Positions 1-9,539 of a stretch of DNA of 36,086 nt are shown here, in pieces. The notes under the pieces are model-generated. The model was not told the origin of the DNA. It worked only from the letters and a program-made list of their open reading frames with translations, and made no database searches. Each line of letters opens with the position of its first letter. Position 1 is the stretch's first letter. A program made the translations under genes and the position numbers. The DNA is from Myxococcales bacterium (lineage in GTDB: Bacteria > Myxococcota_A > Polyangia > Haliangiales > Haliangiaceae), in contig JAQBQF010000296.1 of NCBI GenBank assembly GCA_028287115.1, positions 1-36,086 on the forward strand, read 5' to 3'.

Positions 1-1817
1 TTGTCGAGCTGGATCCGAATTCGCCGCGCGTGATTGATGCGCTTGACGAGCGTCATCAGATCGTTGCCGGTGACCTCTTTGCCGTCGCCGCGGCGAAGCA
101 TCGTTTCCTTGCACACGCTCGCGAGCAAGTAGTCTTCGAGCGCTTGCTCGTTCTTGAGATAGAGCTCGTGCTTGCCCTTCTTCACCTTGTAGAGCGGCGG
201 TTGCGCGATGTAGACGTGCGCGCCCTCGAACAGCTCGTTGTAGTGGCGGAAGAAGAACGTCAGCAGCAGCGTGCGAATGTGACTGCCGTCGACATCGGCG
301 TCCGTCATCAGGATGACTTTGTGATAGCGGAGCTTCGCGATGTCTTTGTCTTCGCCGATGCCTGCGCCGAGCGCAGTGATCAGCGTCGTCAGCTCTTGTG
401 ACGACAGCATGCGATCGAAGCGGACCTTCTCGACGTTCAAGATCTTGCCGCGCAGCGGCAGGATGGCTTGAAACGCCCGGTTGCGCCCCTGCTTGGCAGA
501 GCCGCCGGCGCTCTCACCTTCGACGATGAACAGCTCGCTCTTCGCAGGATCGCGCTCCTGACAGTCGGCGAGCTTGCCAGGCAGCGAGGTCAGCTCGAGC
601 GCGCCTTTGCGCTGAACCATCTCTCGCGCCTTGCGAGCCGCTTCACGCGCACGCGACGCCAGCAGCGCCTTGTTGATGATCGTGCGCGAATCCTTCGGGT
701 GTTGCTCGAGATACTGCCCGAGCTTGTCGCCGAGGATTGCCGAGACCGCGGTCGCGACCTCGGAGGACACGAGTTTGTCCTTGGCCTGGTTCGAGTACTT
801 CGGATCGCCGACTTTCACGGAGATCACGGCGGTGAGGCCTTCGCGCAGGTCCTCGCCCGAGAGGCCGCCTTTGACTTCCTTGAGCAGCTTGTACTCGTTC
901 GCGTAGTTGTTGATCGTGCGCGTCAGCGCTTGGCGAAATCCGGTGAGGTGCGTGCCTCCGTCACGATTCTTGATCGTGTTGGTGAAGCACGTGACGAGCT
1001 CGCTGTAGCCGTCGTTCCACTGCATCGCGACGTCGACGGCGCAGCCTTCATGCTCGCCGGTGAAGAAGATCGGGTCGGAGACGACGGTCTTGTTCGCGTT
1101 GAGATCGGCGACGTACGTCGCGATGCCGCCCTCGAACTTGAACGTCTGCGACTTGTCGTTGCGCTCGTCGAGGATGACGATCTCGAGGCCGCTGTTGAGA
1201 TACGCGAGCTCGCGCAGCTTCTGTGCGAGCTGCTCGAACGAGAACTCGAGGATGTTCTTGAAGATGTCCGGATCGGGATGGAACGTGATCTTCGTGCCGC
1301 GCCGGTCGGTGACGCCGGTCTGCTTGAACTCGCTGACCGGAATCCCGCGCGAGTACTCCTGGTAGTAGACCTTGCCGTCGCGACGAATCTCGAGCTTGAG
1401 CCAGTCGGAGAGCGCGTTGACCGCGGACACACCGACGCCGTGCAGACCGCCGGAGACTTTGTAGCCAGCGCCGCCGAACTTGCCGCCGGCGTGCAGCACC
1501 GTCATCACGAGCTCGGCGGTTGGACGATTTTCAATCGGGTGAATGCCGACCGGAATCCCGCGGCCGCAGTCCTCGACCGTCACCGAGTTGTCGAAGTGAA
1601 TGACGACGTCGATGCGGTTGCAGTGACCCGCGAGATGTTCGTCCACCGAGTTGTCGACAACCTCGTGAACGAGGTGGTGCAGACCGGTCCCGTCATCGGT
1701 GTCTCCGATGTACATGCCGGGCCGCTTGCGGACACCTTCGAGGCCTTTCAGTACGCCGATCGAGCTATCGTCGTATGTGGTCTCGGAAGTATGCGAAGTC
1801 GTTGTGGGATCAGCCAT
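1..1817 (-). CDS. gyrB: DNA gyrase subunit B (3' end outside window)
   Basis: ATPase subunit of type II topoisomerase gyrase, which introduces negative supercoils and acts with GyrA. The reverse-strand reading frame opens with ATG at 1817 (MADPTTTSHT) and stays open to the window edge, giving about 605 residues. The GHKL ATPase part shows KRPGMYIGDT and HEVVDNSVDE near residues 31-60 and GGLHGVG further on. The TOPRIM domain shows EGESAGG at about 433-439, PLRGKILNVEK, and the metal-binding DADVDG at about 505-510. The C-terminal end lies left of position 1. It is last in the leftward dnaA-dnaN-recF-gyrB run, 74 bp after recF, the classical origin-proximal order. ParE is the only realistic alternative; the position next to recF favours GyrB. 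Confidence 0.97.
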   Translation of the reverse strand, partial: MADPTTTSHTSETTYDDSSIGVLKGLEGVRKRPGMYIGDTDDGTGLHHLVHEVVDNSVDEHLAGHCNRIDVVIHFDNSVTVEDCGRGIPVGIHPIENRPTAELVMTVLHAGGKFGGAGYKVSGGLHGVGVSAVNALSDWLKLEIRRDGKVYYQEYSRGIPVSEFKQTGVTDRRGTKITFHPDPDIFKNILEFSFEQLAQKLRELAYLNSGLEIVILDERNDKSQTFKFEGGIATYVADLNANKTVVSDPIFFTGEHEGCAVDVAMQWNDGYSELVTCFTNTIKNRDGGTHLTGFRQALTRTINNYANEYKLLKEVKGGLSGEDLREGLTAVISVKVGDPKYSNQAKDKLVSSEVATAVSAILGDKLGQYLEQHPKDSRTIINKALLASRAREAARKAREMVQRKGALELTSLPGKLADCQERDPAKSELFIVEGESAGGSAKQGRNRAFQAILPLRGKILNVEKVRFDRMLSSQELTTLITALGAGIGEDKDIAKLRYHKVILMTDADVDGSHIRTLLLTFFFRHYNELFEGAHVYIAQPPLYKVKKGKHELYLKNEQALEDYLLASVCKETMLRRGDGKEVTGNDLMTLVKRINHARRIRIQLD

Positions 1818-1891
1818 CCGCGTGGTGTTTCCTGTGGAGGTAACGGCATACCACGTGAAACCACTCCCAGGAAGAGATCATGTGTCGGATT

Positions 1892-2989
1892 TCACGAGGA
1901 AATCTGCCCGTTTTCGATGCGGTAATCCGCCCGGTCCAGGGCGAGCAAAACATGCCGCTCGTGAGTGGTCGTGATGAAGCACTGTCCTGCCTGTTTTGCG
2001 AGGTGCTCGAACAGGTAGGCGTTGCGTGCCGGATCGAGCTCGCTCGACACGTCATCGAGCAGGAGAATCGGCAAGTCGTCGTGCGCGCGCGCCAGCACCG
2101 AGAGTTCCGCGGTCTTCCAGGCCAGCATGATCGCGCGTAGCTGGCCTTGAGATGCAAATCCGCCGGCATCCCGGTCATCGAGCTCGAACGCCAGATCATC
2201 GCGATGGGGCCCGAGCTGGGTCGACTGTGAGGCCAGATCCTTGGCGCGACCTTCACGCAACATCGCTTCGACGGCCTGGGGACTCGAGCCTGCGATCTTC
2301 GAAACGTATCGCGTGCTCGCCGTATGCTCGCTGCGGCCGATCGCTTGAAACGCCTGCGCGAGCTCGTCGCGAATCAGCTCGAGGAAGCTTGCGCGCGCGT
2401 TCGCGATGACGAGCCCGAGCTGGGCGAGCTGAACATCGTAGACCGCGAGCATCTCCTCGACGCGCGCAGGTGACATCGAGCCTTGACCGGCCATCCGCAG
2501 CACGGAGTTGCGCTGCTTCAGCACCTTCTCGAAGTCCTGCACGGTCGCGAGATAGTCGGCTCGCAGGTTAAACACCGCTCGATCCAAGAACCTTCGGCGT
2601 TCGCTCGGCGCGCCGCGAGCCAGCGACAGATCCTCCGGCGTGAATACGACGACGTTGAACCCGCCGAAGTATCGCGACAGCGGCCTCACCGCCTTGCCGT
2701 CGAGCCGAACCTTGCGCCCACCGAGCGCGAGCTCGATCTCGTAGACGCGCGTCATGCCCTGCTTGACGACACGGGCGCCGATGTTGGTCTTCTCCTCGCC
2801 GAACGAGACGAGGTCCGAGAGCTTCGCCGTGCGGAACGAGCGCAGCGCAGCGACGACGTAGATAGCCTCCAGGAGGTTTGTCTTGCCCTGGCCGTTATTG
2901 CCCACGAACACGTTGAAGCGTTCGCGAGGCTCGAGTTGAAGCGTCTTGAGATTGCGTACGCCGTGCGCGCGCAGCGCTTCGATGCGCAG
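1892..2989 (-). CDS. recF: DNA replication and repair protein RecF, probable CTG start
   Basis: SMC-like ATPase that helps load RecA at single-strand gaps (RecFOR pathway). The 365-residue reading shows Walker A GNNGQGKT at about 30-37, the signature segment FASQGQLR, and Walker B LPILLLDDVSSELD near the C-terminus. The first ATG/GTG-type start inside the frame (GTG at 2911) lies immediately before the P-loop and would remove the first beta strands, so it cannot be the true start. In frame upstream, the codons LRIEALRAHGVRNL match the usual RecF beginning, and the only possible initiator there is CTG at 2989. It is preceded by GAGGA with 7-nt spacing, lying in the last codons of dnaN. The start is 2 nt after the dnaN stop, so translational coupling is likely. 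Confidence 0.95.
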   Translation of the reverse strand: MRIEALRAHGVRNLKTLQLEPRERFNVFVGNNGQGKTNLLEAIYVVAALRSFRTAKLSDLVSFGEEKTNIGARVVKQGMTRVYEIELALGGRKVRLDGKAVRPLSRYFGGFNVVVFTPEDLSLARGAPSERRRFLDRAVFNLRADYLATVQDFEKVLKQRNSVLRMAGQGSMSPARVEEMLAVYDVQLAQLGLVIANARASFLELIRDELAQAFQAIGRSEHTASTRYVSKIAGSSPQAVEAMLREGRAKDLASQSTQLGPHRDDLAFELDDRDAGGFASQGQLRAIMLAWKTAELSVLARAHDDLPILLLDDVSSELDPARNAYLFEHLAKQAGQCFITTTHERHVLLALDRADYRIENGQISS

Positions 2990-2991
2990 CT

Positions 2992-4089
<1,098 letters not shown>

Positions 4090-4155
4090 GGTCCCCTCGT
4101 TCGTCTCTTCGTCCGTCTTCTCTTGTTGTCTTACTCTTTAAGAATTAAATCTGAA

Positions 4156-4164
4156 TAGTAGTAG
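4156..4164 (+). promoter_or_regulatory. DnaA-trio-like TAG repeat
   Basis: Three consecutive TAG trinucleotides sit between the AT-rich stretch and the tandem boxes, with a further TAG at 4172-4174. DnaA-trios bind DnaA on single-stranded DNA and direct filament growth into the melting region. The polarity relative to the AT-rich side fits that model. Confidence 0.5.
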
Positions 4165-4178
4165 GGATCAGTAGGTCC

Positions 4179-4196
4179 TGTGGACACGGTGGACAA
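4179..4196 (+). promoter_or_regulatory. Two abutting DnaA boxes
   Basis: TGTGGACAC (4179-4187) is followed directly by GGTGGACAA (4188-4196), in the same orientation with no spacer. Each differs at two positions from the consensus TGTGGATAA and at one from TGTGGACAA, which occurs exactly at 4287 and, inverted, at 5905. Tandem boxes next to trio elements are expected at an unwinding site. Confidence 0.6.
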
Positions 4197-4286
4197 GTCG
4201 TCAACTTGCGACCGCGCCTTGGCTTTCTAGACAAGACCACGAGCGTCTGACGTCCGTAGTCTGTGGTGGATGACATGCCGTGAACG

Positions 4287-4295
4287 TGTGGACAA
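4287..4295 (+). promoter_or_regulatory. DnaA box TGTGGACAA
   Basis: One mismatch to the Escherichia coli consensus TGTGGATAA. The identical 9-mer appears in the opposite orientation at 5905-5913 on the other side of dnaA, suggesting it is the local consensus. Confidence 0.65.
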
Positions 4296-4321
4296 CTCCG
4301 ACGAGGAAATTCATCCAGGAT

Positions 4322-4330
4322 CGATCCACA
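4322..4330 (-). promoter_or_regulatory. DnaA box-like CGATCCACA
   Basis: Read on the minus strand it is TGTGGATCG, which keeps TGTGGAT and loses the last two bases of the consensus. It is a weaker site, 32 bp before the dnaA stop codon. Confidence 0.45.
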
Positions 4331-4361
4331 GGCTGGTCAACAGAGTAGGACACAGCGCGAT

Positions 4362-5774
<1,413 letters not shown>

Positions 5775-5784
5775 TCCCCAACTC

Positions 5785-5799
5785 CAGGACAAAGTCCTG
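5785..5799. promoter_or_regulatory. Perfect palindrome in the dnaA leader
   Basis: CAGGAC-AAA-GTCCTG is a 6-bp perfect inverted repeat with a 3-nt centre, 10 bp before the dnaA ATG and directly abutting its ribosome-binding GAG. In RNA it would form a tight hairpin next to the Shine-Dalgarno sequence; in DNA it could be an operator. Neither role is shown. Confidence 0.5.
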
Positions 5800-5809
5800 T
5801 GAAGTCAAT

Positions 5810-5837
5810 ATGTTACGACCGGCCTACCAACAGACAA
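5810..5837 (-). promoter_or_regulatory. dnaA: Possible dnaA promoter
   Basis: On the minus strand, TTGTCT (5837-5832), a 16-bp spacer and TAACAT (5815-5810) form a weak sigma-70-type promoter. Transcription would start near 5803, placing the palindrome at the very start of the transcript. The DnaA boxes at 5857 and 5905 lie just upstream, which would allow autoregulation. Confidence 0.35.
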
Positions 5838-5849
5838 AGAACAACCAAT

Positions 5850-5876
5850 CCAGAAGTTATTCACAGCCCCTTCTGG
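5850..5876. promoter_or_regulatory. DnaA box TTATTCACA framed by an inverted repeat
   Basis: TTATTCACA (5857-5865) fits the degenerate consensus TTATNCACA exactly. It is flanked by CCAGAAG (5850-5856) and CTTCTGG (5870-5876), a 7-bp perfect inverted repeat that would place the box in the loop of a hairpin. The box is clear; the role of the inverted repeat is unknown. Confidence 0.6.
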
Positions 5877-5904
5877 GGTCCCCCCGATGGCCACTCGTAA
5901 GGAG

Positions 5905-5913
5905 TTGTCCACA
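5905..5913 (+). promoter_or_regulatory. DnaA box TTGTCCACA
   Basis: One mismatch to TTATCCACA, and the exact inverse of the box at 4287-4295. It lies about 130 bp upstream of the dnaA start. Confidence 0.6.
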
Positions 5914-6079
5914 GGAGAAAGTCCGGCGTAGGTAGCAGATGGCGCTTTCACTGTGCAAGACAAAACCGACAGCAATTCGACTCCCGGCAGGCACTCAAAT
6001 CGACTCCCGAAATCGAGGCGAAAATCGCCGCGAAAATTCGAAGCGGACGAAGTCTCGAAGCGACTCGGTGATCTCCGGC

Positions 6080-6108
6080 TTGACACCCCATCTCACCTTG
6101 AGTATCGA
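6080..6108 (+). promoter_or_regulatory. Candidate promoter of the rpmH-rnpA-yidDC-jag-mnmE run
   Basis: A perfect -35 hexamer TTGACA (6080-6085) is followed after 17 bp by TATCGA (6103-6108). Transcription would begin near 6115, leaving a leader of about 60 nt before rpmH. Confidence 0.5.
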
Positions 6109-6173
6109 TCCCCCTCCGCAAGTCCCAAGACCCAGTTAAACGACTGGGTGATCGCCATCGCCGGAGTCATGCC

Positions 6174-6326
6174 GTGAGCAAGCGTACCTATCAGCCGCAC
6201 AACAAGAGCCGCAAACGCACCCACGGTTTCCGTGCCCGTAAGAAGACCCGTGGTGGTCGCGAGGTGCTGCGTCGCCGGCGCGCGAAGGGTCGCAAGCGGA
6301 TCTCGGTGACGATCGCCAAGAAGTGA
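6174..6326 (+). CDS. rpmH: 50S ribosomal protein L34
   Basis: Small basic protein of the large ribosomal subunit. The 50-residue product begins MSKRTYQPHNKSRKRTHGF and ends ISVTIAKK, with the family core FRARKKTRGGREVLRRRR. The start is GTG at 6174, preceded by GGAG with 7-nt spacing. An ATG at 6169 would meet a stop after two codons. Its TGA stop shares a base with the ATG of rnpA (TGATG), the usual tight rpmH-rnpA coupling. Confidence 0.97.
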   Translation: MSKRTYQPHNKSRKRTHGFRARKKTRGGREVLRRRRAKGRKRISVTIAKK

Positions 6327-6694
6327 TGCCTCGCCGCGCTCCTTCTGGAATCAGCAAGGAGATGCGGCTTCGGCGCCGCGCCGAATATCTCGCTGTCCAA
6401 TCGACCGGGCAGAAGCTCCACGGGCGCCACCTCCTCGCGCTCGCCTCGAAAAGAACCGATTCCGACCTCGTCGGTAGGCTCGGGATCACCGTCACCAAGA
6501 AAGTGGGAAACGCGGTCGTTCGAAATCGAATCAAGCGTTTGGTACGCGAGTGGATGCGACTCCATGGCTGGGTGCCGGCAGGCTGGGACATCGTTCTGGT
6601 TGCCAAGGACTCGGCGGCGCGGCAGCTTCACCCAAGCGACTTCGAGCCCGATCTGACTAGCATCCTTCGCAACGTTGTTGCCTCATCGCGCTAA
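6326..6694 (+). CDS. rnpA: Ribonuclease P protein component
   Basis: Protein cofactor of RNase P, which trims the 5' leader of precursor tRNAs with the catalytic RNA. The 122-residue product shows the basic start MRLRRRAEYLAVQ at about 13-25 and the family signature GNAVVRNRIKRLVREWMR in the middle. I chose the ATG at 6326, which overlaps the rpmH stop as TGATG; a GTG at 6323 and an internal ATG at KEMRLRRR are alternatives. The stop codon TAA lies inside a GCGCTAACACCC repeat (6688-6699), so the repeat forms the end of the gene. Confidence 0.95.
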   Translation: MPRRAPSGISKEMRLRRRAEYLAVQSTGQKLHGRHLLALASKRTDSDLVGRLGITVTKKVGNAVVRNRIKRLVREWMRLHGWVPAGWDIVLVAKDSAARQLHPSDFEPDLTSILRNVVASSR

Positions 6695-6713
6695 CACCCT
6701 CGCGCTAACACCC
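6688..6713 (+). repeat. Two copies of the GCGCTAACACCC repeat
   Basis: GCGCTAACACCC occurs at 6688-6699 and 6702-6713, spaced 14 bp, with a decayed copy (GGCGCCAACACGC) following. The same core occurs at 16766-16794 and, on the other strand, as the 17-bp array at 27801-27936. The first copy supplies the rnpA stop codon. Confidence 0.75.
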
Positions 6714-6776
6714 GGCGCCAACACGCACCCATCGCGCCCACTCACCACCGACACTCGCGCGCAGCTAAACACCTCC

Positions 6777-7064
6777 ATGACACGATCGCTCCTGACCCTC
6801 GGATGGCGCCGGCTTCACTCGGCGCTGGTCTGGATCGTGTTGATTCCGGTGGCGCTCTATCGGCGCGTGTTGTCGCCGCTCAAGCGCGCTCCGAGCTGCC
6901 GGTATCTCCCGACGTGCTCGGAATACGCGATCGAAGCGGTGCAGACGCGCGGCATCCTCGTCGGTGGAACGCTCGCGACGTGGCGCGTATTGCGTTGCAA
7001 TCCGCTGTTCCGCGGCGGCATCGATCCGGTGCCTCACAAGCATCGTTGTCAGGAGCAGCACTGA
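6777..7064 (+). CDS. yidD: Membrane protein insertion efficiency factor YidD
   Basis: Small membrane-associated protein that aids YidC-dependent insertion. With ATG at 6777 the product is 95 residues. A hydrophobic, amphipathic N-terminal part (LVWIVLIPVALYRRVLSP) is followed by the family cysteine motifs CRYLPTCSEYAIEAV and RCNPLFRGGIDPVP. A longer frame opens at 6675, but it would start inside rnpA and translate the repeat DNA, so it is unlikely. No clear Shine-Dalgarno sequence precedes the ATG. The stop abuts the yidC ATG (TGA then ATG). Confidence 0.92.
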   Translation: MTRSLLTLGWRRLHSALVWIVLIPVALYRRVLSPLKRAPSCRYLPTCSEYAIEAVQTRGILVGGTLATWRVLRCNPLFRGGIDPVPHKHRCQEQH

Positions 7065-9023
7065 ATGCAGGATCAAGGTAAACGGCTGCTCCTCGCGGTC
7101 TCGCTGGCGCTGGGGTTCATGCTGATCTGGCAGAACTTCATCGCGAAGAAGCCAGACGAGCCGCCGGCCAAGCCGACCGCCGGATCGCAAATGGCGCCGA
7201 TCGCCAAGCCAACTTCGCAAGTTGGTGTGGGCGATCAGACGCCGCCGACCACGACGCCATCGACCACGACACCATCGACCGCGACGCCATCGACCACGAC
7301 GCCGTCGACGACACAACCCGAGCCGGTCGCGCCGCCTTCGGTCACGAAGCCTCGCGGACCCGAGTCGGTGATCACGGTGACGCACCCTGGGTTCACCGCG
7401 CAGTTCTCGAGCTACGGCGGTGTTCTCAAGTCCTGGCACCTGACCGATCCGCGCTACATCAACGATCCGTCGTCCAAGGGCGAGCTGGTCCCACAGCTTC
7501 CGGGCACCGGTGAGTTCAACGTCAACTTCGCGAGCTCGACGTACGTCCTGCCCGTGAGCTCCGAGTGGACCGGCACGAAGGTCTCCGACACCGAGATCCG
7601 TTACACGATCTCGACCGAGCAGCTCGACGTCGTGAAGACGTACGTGCTCGTGCCCGACGCGTTTCTCGTCAAGATGACCGTCAAGGTCACGGTCAAAGTC
7701 CCGGCGAATGTCGTCGCACACCAGACGCTCGCGCTCACGAGCTACGGGTTTCAGGATCCGAACGCGCCGCATGAATCGAGCCGTGGCGTGCAAGCGCGCG
7801 TGTGGGAATCGTCGACGTTGTTGCGCGACGGCACGCTGCTTTCGACACCGATCCAGAGCTTGCTCGAGTTCCCGCGCTACGAGCCGAACATTCAGTGGAC
7901 CGGCTTCGAGCATCCATACTTGCTCGTCGGGTTTGCGCCGAATCCGGATGGCGGCATCGTCGACAAGCACACCTATGCGCAGCCGAGCGGCCTCATGCAG
8001 ACCGACATGCTGTTCCCGGCGGTGCAGGTCAAGTCCGGTGATCCCGCGCTGAGCCGCGAGGTCGTCGGTTATCTCGGCCCCAAGAACTACGATCCGCTGA
8101 CGAACGCCGACGGGCCGGCGGGATTCTCGACCGGCTTCAAGGATGTCATCGACTTCGGCTGGTTCGGAAAGATCGGCCGGCCGCTGCTGTGGCTGCTCCT
8201 CAAGTTCTACGGCGTCGTCGGGAACTGGGGCATCGCGATCATCTTCCTGACGTTGCTCGTCAAGGGCGCGACGATTCCGTTCACGACCAAGTCGATGCGG
8301 TCGATGAAGGCGATGGCCGCCCTCGGCCCGCAGATGAAGGGTCTGCAGGCGAAGTACAAGGAGGACCGCCAGCGGCTCCAGGTCGAGACGATGGCGCTCT
8401 ACAAGGAGCACGGCGTCAATCCGCTCTCGGGATGTCTGCCGATCTTCCTGCAGATGCCGATCTGGCTCGCGCTGTATCGGATGCTGTCGAACGCGGGCGA
8501 GCTGTACCTGCAGCCGTTCATCCCGGGCTGGATCAACGATCTGACGGCACCGGATCCGTCCCACGTGCTGCCGATCGTCCTGATGGTGACGATGTTCGCG
8601 CAGGCGCGACTCACGCCGCAGACGACGGACCCGTCGCAGCGGATGCAGCAGAAGTTCCTGCAGTACGGCATGCCGCTGATGTTCGGTGTGATGTCGTTCT
8701 TCTTCCCGTCGGGGCTGACGCTCTACATCTTCACGAACACGTGTCTCTCGGCGCTGCACTCGCTGTACATGAACAAGTTCGACAAGAAGAGCCTCGAGAT
8801 CGCCGAACGGCTCAAGAAGAGCCAAGCAGCCGCGGAGAGCAAGGTCGTCGCGAAGGACGTTCGCAACGCAAAAGACGCGAACCCGAAGCCCGCGCCCGCG
8901 GACACCACCAATGATGCCGACGATGATGAGGACTCGGAGAACGAGCCGTCGGTCAACGCGAAGGAGCGCACCCCACGCGTCGGACCTGCAAGGTCCAAAC
9001 GCAAGAAGGCGCGCCGGAGATAG
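7065..9023 (+). CDS. yidC: Membrane protein insertase YidC
   Basis: Inner-membrane insertase of the YidC/Oxa1/Alb3 family, working alone or with SecYEG. The product has 652 residues. The first membrane segment (LLLAVSLALGFMLIWQNF) is followed by a Pro/Thr linker built from 15-bp repeats, a large periplasmic beta domain (about 100-340) and the conserved membrane core from about 365 on (NWGIAIIFLTLLVKGATIPFT; NPLSGCLPIFLQMPIWLALYRML). The position of the usual conserved Arg in the hydrophilic groove (VRG in E. coli) is Lys here (VKG). The tail is highly basic (KRKKARRR), typical of ribosome-binding YidC tails. AGGAG precedes the ATG. It lies between yidD and jag. Confidence 0.97.
   Translation: MQDQGKRLLLAVSLALGFMLIWQNFIAKKPDEPPAKPTAGSQMAPIAKPTSQVGVGDQTPPTTTPSTTTPSTATPSTTTPSTTQPEPVAPPSVTKPRGPESVITVTHPGFTAQFSSYGGVLKSWHLTDPRYINDPSSKGELVPQLPGTGEFNVNFASSTYVLPVSSEWTGTKVSDTEIRYTISTEQLDVVKTYVLVPDAFLVKMTVKVTVKVPANVVAHQTLALTSYGFQDPNAPHESSRGVQARVWESSTLLRDGTLLSTPIQSLLEFPRYEPNIQWTGFEHPYLLVGFAPNPDGGIVDKHTYAQPSGLMQTDMLFPAVQVKSGDPALSREVVGYLGPKNYDPLTNADGPAGFSTGFKDVIDFGWFGKIGRPLLWLLLKFYGVVGNWGIAIIFLTLLVKGATIPFTTKSMRSMKAMAALGPQMKGLQAKYKEDRQRLQVETMALYKEHGVNPLSGCLPIFLQMPIWLALYRMLSNAGELYLQPFIPGWINDLTAPDPSHVLPIVLMVTMFAQARLTPQTTDPSQRMQQKFLQYGMPLMFGVMSFFFPSGLTLYIFTNTCLSALHSLYMNKFDKKSLEIAERLKKSQAAAESKVVAKDVRNAKDANPKPAPADTTNDADDDEDSENEPSVNAKERTPRVGPARSKRKKARRR
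7254..7313 (+). repeat. 15-bp in-frame tandem repeat in yidC
   Basis: Four 15-bp units encode the repeated TPSTT-type linker after the first membrane segment of YidC. The repeat keeps the frame, so copy number can change the linker length without harming the protein. Confidence 0.7.
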
Positions 9024-9026
9024 GTT

Positions 9027-9539
9027 ATGGAGGCTGTTGTGACCGAAACTTCTGATCGTGAAGATCTCGCCGAGAAGGCGAGCGATTTCCTGCTGGGCGT
9101 TCTCGAACGCATGGGCATTTCCGCGGACATCGATATCAAGGACGACACCGATAAGACGGTGCTCGAGATCCAAACTGCGGACACGGAGCTCGTGATCGGG
9201 CGTCGTGGCGTGGTGATCGATGCGCTGCAACACCTCGTCAACAAGGCGGTCTACAAAGAGCGTCGCGACGAGAAGACCAAGCCGCTCGTCGTCGATGCCG
9301 GCGGCTTTCGAGACAAGCAAGTCTCGCGGCTGCGCGAGATCGCCCAGAAGATGGGAGAGAAGGCGCTGCAGACCAAGCAGATCGTCGAGCTCCAGCCGAT
9401 GACGCCCCACGATCGTCGCATCGTTCACATGGCGATCGCAGAGATCCCGGGGCTGTCGAGCCGCAGCGAGGGCGAAGGCGAGGATCGCCACATCCTGGTC
9501 GTCCCCGAACCTGCGGCGCCCGGCGCAACCGCCGAGTAG
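9027..9539 (+). CDS. jag: Jag/KhpB family RNA-binding protein (KH and R3H domains)
   Basis: RNA-binding protein usually encoded next to yidC. The product has 170 residues. A short Jag_N-like start is followed by a KH domain with GxxG as IGRRG at about 58-62, and an R3H domain with PMTPHDRRIVHMAIAE at about 125-140. ATG at 9027 is preceded by GGAG with 7-nt spacing. GTG at 9039, preceded by GGAGG with 5-nt spacing, is an equally good start and would shorten the protein by four residues. It is 3 nt after yidC and directly abuts mnmE. Confidence 0.92.
   Translation: MEAVVTETSDREDLAEKASDFLLGVLERMGISADIDIKDDTDKTVLEIQTADTELVIGRRGVVIDALQHLVNKAVYKERRDEKTKPLVVDAGGFRDKQVSRLREIAQKMGEKALQTKQIVELQPMTPHDRRIVHMAIAEIPGLSSRSEGEGEDRHILVVPEPAAPGATAE

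Larger units (their letters stand above)
4125..4335. other. Candidate replication origin (oriC), dnaN-dnaA gap
   Basis: This part of the 272-bp non-coding gap has origin-like elements in order on the plus strand. An AT-rich stretch (about 4130-4155, including TTTAAGAATTAAAT) is followed by three TAG triplets (4156-4164), then a short spacer and two abutting DnaA-box-like 9-mers (4179-4196). More box-like 9-mers lie at 4287-4295 and 4322-4330. The order AT-rich DNA, TAG repeats, boxes is that of the basal unwinding element described for Bacillus subtilis, where the TAG repeats are called DnaA-trios. Which of the two gaps flanking dnaA is melted is inferred, not shown. Confidence 0.7.
5775..6173. 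other. Divergent dnaA-rpmH gap, possible second origin part
   Basis: This 399-bp non-coding region separates leftward dnaA from rightward rpmH. It holds the dnaA leader palindrome, a possible dnaA promoter, two DnaA boxes (5857, 5905), a short inverted repeat GGCGA-AAA-TCGCC (6017-6029), two copies of TCGACTCCCG about 23 bp apart near 5977 and 6000, and a candidate rpmH promoter. The open frames here have no family resemblance and I do not call them genes. Confidence 0.6.

Noticed and set aside
1849..1862. parS-like ACGTG palindrome (ATACCACGTGAAAC) in the recF-gyrB gap
   Set aside because: Three mismatches to the local parS consensus, almost all in the left arm; too weak to call without binding data.
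468..1925. 485-residue plus-strand frame opposite gyrB
   Set aside because: Antisense shadow of gyrB; no recognisable domain.
5953..6177. Small plus-strand frame ending at rpmH
   Set aside because: No ribosome-binding site, no family, and it lies across the candidate rpmH promoter.
6765..9491. 908-residue open frame on the minus strand opposite yidD, yidC and jag
   Set aside because: It lies entirely antisense to well-recognised genes, is Arg/His/Leu-rich without family motifs, and is an expected by-product of high GC in the third codon position.
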